Shown here in pieces: positions 62,720 through 64,000 of a DNA stretch of 64,000 bases. Both the position numbers and the translations under genes were made by a program. The DNA lies in the NCBI RefSeq assembly GCF_002292295.1, contig NZ_DBBS01000020.1:118806-182805 (forward strand). The letters are read 5' to 3'. How positions within the stretch are numbered: the stretch's first letter is position 1; the number at the start of each line of letters is the position of its first letter. The DNA is from Sphingomonas sp. UBA978. GTDB lineage: Bacteria; Pseudomonadota; Alphaproteobacteria; Sphingomonadales; Sphingomonadaceae. Below the pieces are notes generated by a model. It was given only the letters and a program-made list of their open reading frames with translations, was not told the origin of the DNA and did not search any database.

Positions 62720-63834
62720 CTGACGATCCTCTTCACGGTGATCCGCCGTCGGTCCGACAGGCCGGCAAACAGGTCGCGCACGCCATCGGGCACGAACGCC
62801 AGTCCGACCAGCAGCAAAGGCGCCACCAGCAGGCCCCAATAGAAGGTGTCGAGCCGACCGAACAGGCTGAGCACAACGGCATAGGCGGCGAGCAGCAGGG
62901 CGACGCGCAGGCCGAGCGGATCGTGCCATGCCGCCCAGCCGAACAGCGCGAGGCCGACGAGCGGCGCGGCGAGCCACAGGGGCGCCAGCGCCAGTGCGGT
63001 CGAGACGGTCATCGTCCGCACGAAGAAGCCGAAGCCGAGCTGACCCGACCAGCCGGGCGAGGCGGGGTCGAGCGGGCGGACCACCGCTGCGACGGCATGC
63101 GCATGCGCCGCCAGCACGAGCGCGAGGATCGCGCCTGCGACCAGCCAGCCGGTCGCCTCGCGTCGCTGCCCGCCGAGCAGCGCGAGGATCGCCATCAGCG
63201 CGAGGTACAGCCCCGCCGTCTCGCGGATCAGCGCCGCGGCGAGCCCGAACGCGACCGACGGCAGCCATGCGGCGGGACGATAGACGGCGAGCGACAGCGC
63301 GACGAACAGCCCGGCCCAGATTTCGTGGAAGGCGATCAGGTCGCGCTGCACGAACGCCATCAGCCCGCCTGCGAGCAGCGCCATCGCGACGATCCGCGGC
63401 GGCGTGCGCGCGAAGACGGGGGCCAGCCGCACATACCAGGCGAGCGCCACCGCCGCAGCCAGCACGTAGAGCAGCAGGACGACGACACCATGCGGCACCG
63501 ACGCCTGCACCCGGGCGAGCGTCGGCAGGCGGACGGTGACGAACGGCTTCAGCGGGTAATCGCCGCTGCGCATCGCGTCGGCGGCGACGGTATAATACGG
63601 GCCGCCGTGGCGGACGTTCTCGACGATCGTCTCGTAGAGCATCACATCGGCCTGATCGTCCGCCCGGTTGGCGGCATCGCCGCTCGCCGCGGGTGGCGCC
63701 GGGGTGGCGAACACCAGCAAGGTCGCGAGCAGCAGCACCGCCAGCGCCGCCAGCACGGCCCCGGCGTTGCGCGGCGACAGCCCGGCGAAGCGCGAAGGCC
63801 GGGTCAGCCACACCGGAGCGAGCGGCCGGCGCAT
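62716..63834 (-). CDS. Polytopic membrane protein of unknown function
   Basis: A 372-residue protein with about ten hydrophobic helices and few marks. After the first helix a periplasmic segment contains 'DQADVMLYETIVENVRHGGPYY' in pieces ('LYETIVENVRHGG', 'YYTVAADAMRSGDYPLKP'), where 'Y.....AD.....YP.KPF.T.RLP' resembles the acceptor loop of GT-C type glycosyltransferases (DUF2029-like). 'RETAGLYLALMAILAL' is another possible family segment. A mannosyl- or arabinosyltransferase-like role is a guess. It is coupled to coaBC (ATGA). Confidence 0.75.
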   Translation of the reverse strand: MRRPLAPVWLTRPSRFAGLSPRNAGAVLAALAVLLLATLLVFATPAPPAASGDAANRADDQADVMLYETIVENVRHGGPYYTVAADAMRSGDYPLKPFVTVRLPTLARVQASVPHGVVVLLLYVLAAAVALAWYVRLAPVFARTPPRIVAMALLAGGLMAFVQRDLIAFHEIWAGLFVALSLAVYRPAAWLPSVAFGLAAALIRETAGLYLALMAILALLGGQRREATGWLVAGAILALVLAAHAHAVAAVVRPLDPASPGWSGQLGFGFFVRTMTVSTALALAPLWLAAPLVGLALFGWAAWHDPLGLRVALLLAAYAVVLSLFGRLDTFYWGLLVAPLLLVGLAFVPDGVRDLFAGLSDRRRITVKRIVR

Positions 63835-63838
63835 CGGG

Positions 63839-64000
63839 CTAGTGGACTATCAGCCAGGTCGCCGCGACGCTGGCGACCGCGGTGACGACCGCGACCGCGG
63901 CATAACGCCAGCCGCCGCCGATCCGCACCACCTCGATCTCGCGCAGCGGCGGCGCGGGCGGTTCGCCGCCGGGGGCGGGATAGCGCGCCTCGATCCGGCG
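63839..64000 (-). CDS. Partial CDS at the window edge, C-terminal membrane anchor
   Basis: The last 53 codons of a minus-strand gene ending with TAG at 63839-63841. A Pro-rich stretch ('PAPGGEPPAPPLR') is followed by 'EIEVVRIGGGWRY' and one membrane helix ('AAVAVVTAVASVAATWLIV'). A C-terminal anchor and the neighbouring coaBC would fit the end of a UbiB-type kinase, but this is only a possibility because the rest lies outside. Confidence 0.6.
   Translation of the reverse strand, partial: RRIEARYPAPGGEPPAPPLREIEVVRIGGGWRYAAVAVVTAVASVAATWLIVH

Noticed and set aside
1..64000. CRISPR arrays, tRNA/rRNA genes, transposases or prophage
   Set aside because: No regularly spaced direct repeats, cloverleaf sequences or recombinase/transposase motifs were seen on reading; a tRNAscan or ISfinder search could still find small items.

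Overview
The window looks like chromosomal DNA of a GC-rich alphaproteobacterium of the Sphingomonadales (Sphingomonas-like). The evidence is four large TonB-dependent receptors (TBDRs), a FecI/FecR/FecA set, SapC and tryptophan-halogenase genes beside a TBDR, Caulobacter-type XylX and XylB proteins, and the short palindromic intergenic repeats common in this group. The assignment rests on gene content and remembered family sequences, not on a search. I saw no rRNA, tRNA, CRISPR array, phage or insertion sequence.

Layout. 1-1139: 3' part of a TBDR. 1307-7138: surface-polysaccharide genes (two GT4 glycosyltransferases, a GINT1-like protein, a CDP-glycerol transferase-like protein, a flippase). 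7135-12280: FecI-type sigma factor, FecR anti-sigma factor, STN-domain TBDR and an MFS transporter, all on +. 12296-36703: a carbohydrate-use region. It holds a LacI regulator divergent from a GH3 enzyme, then TBDR-SapC-cupin-halogenase, GH2 with an acetylesterase, KdgD, LysR, a carboxylesterase, an unknown Tat-type protein with a GudP-like MFS carrier, and another TBDR. The same 12-bp palindrome lies in front of both GH3 and the first TBDR, which suggests one LacI regulon that includes the halogenase.

36722-47829: nitrate assimilation on the minus strand (narK, a porin, nirB, nirD, nasA, cobA and a small nested ORF), followed upstream by nasT-nasS. A strong intrinsic terminator in the narK leader fits NasT antitermination. 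47965-51027: a TetR regulator and a DUF3772/MscS channel. 51116-53058: xylB and xylX of the Weimberg xylose pathway, with a xylose-type operator upstream. 53394-55938: rpsU, an FKBP isomerase, a small membrane protein and a metallophosphoesterase. 56020-64000: nucleotide-sugar genes (wecC, wecB, galU), then a minus-strand housekeeping run (moeB-like, small unknown, dut, VOC protein, coaBC, a polytopic membrane protein and a partial gene at the edge).

How it may work together (inference). GH3, GH2 and two esterases release sugars from an acetylated polysaccharide, and the TBDRs import oligomers. KdgD (from glucarate) and XylX (from xylonate) both make alpha-ketoglutarate semialdehyde. An acetylated glucuronoxylan would fit, but no substrate is proven by sequence.
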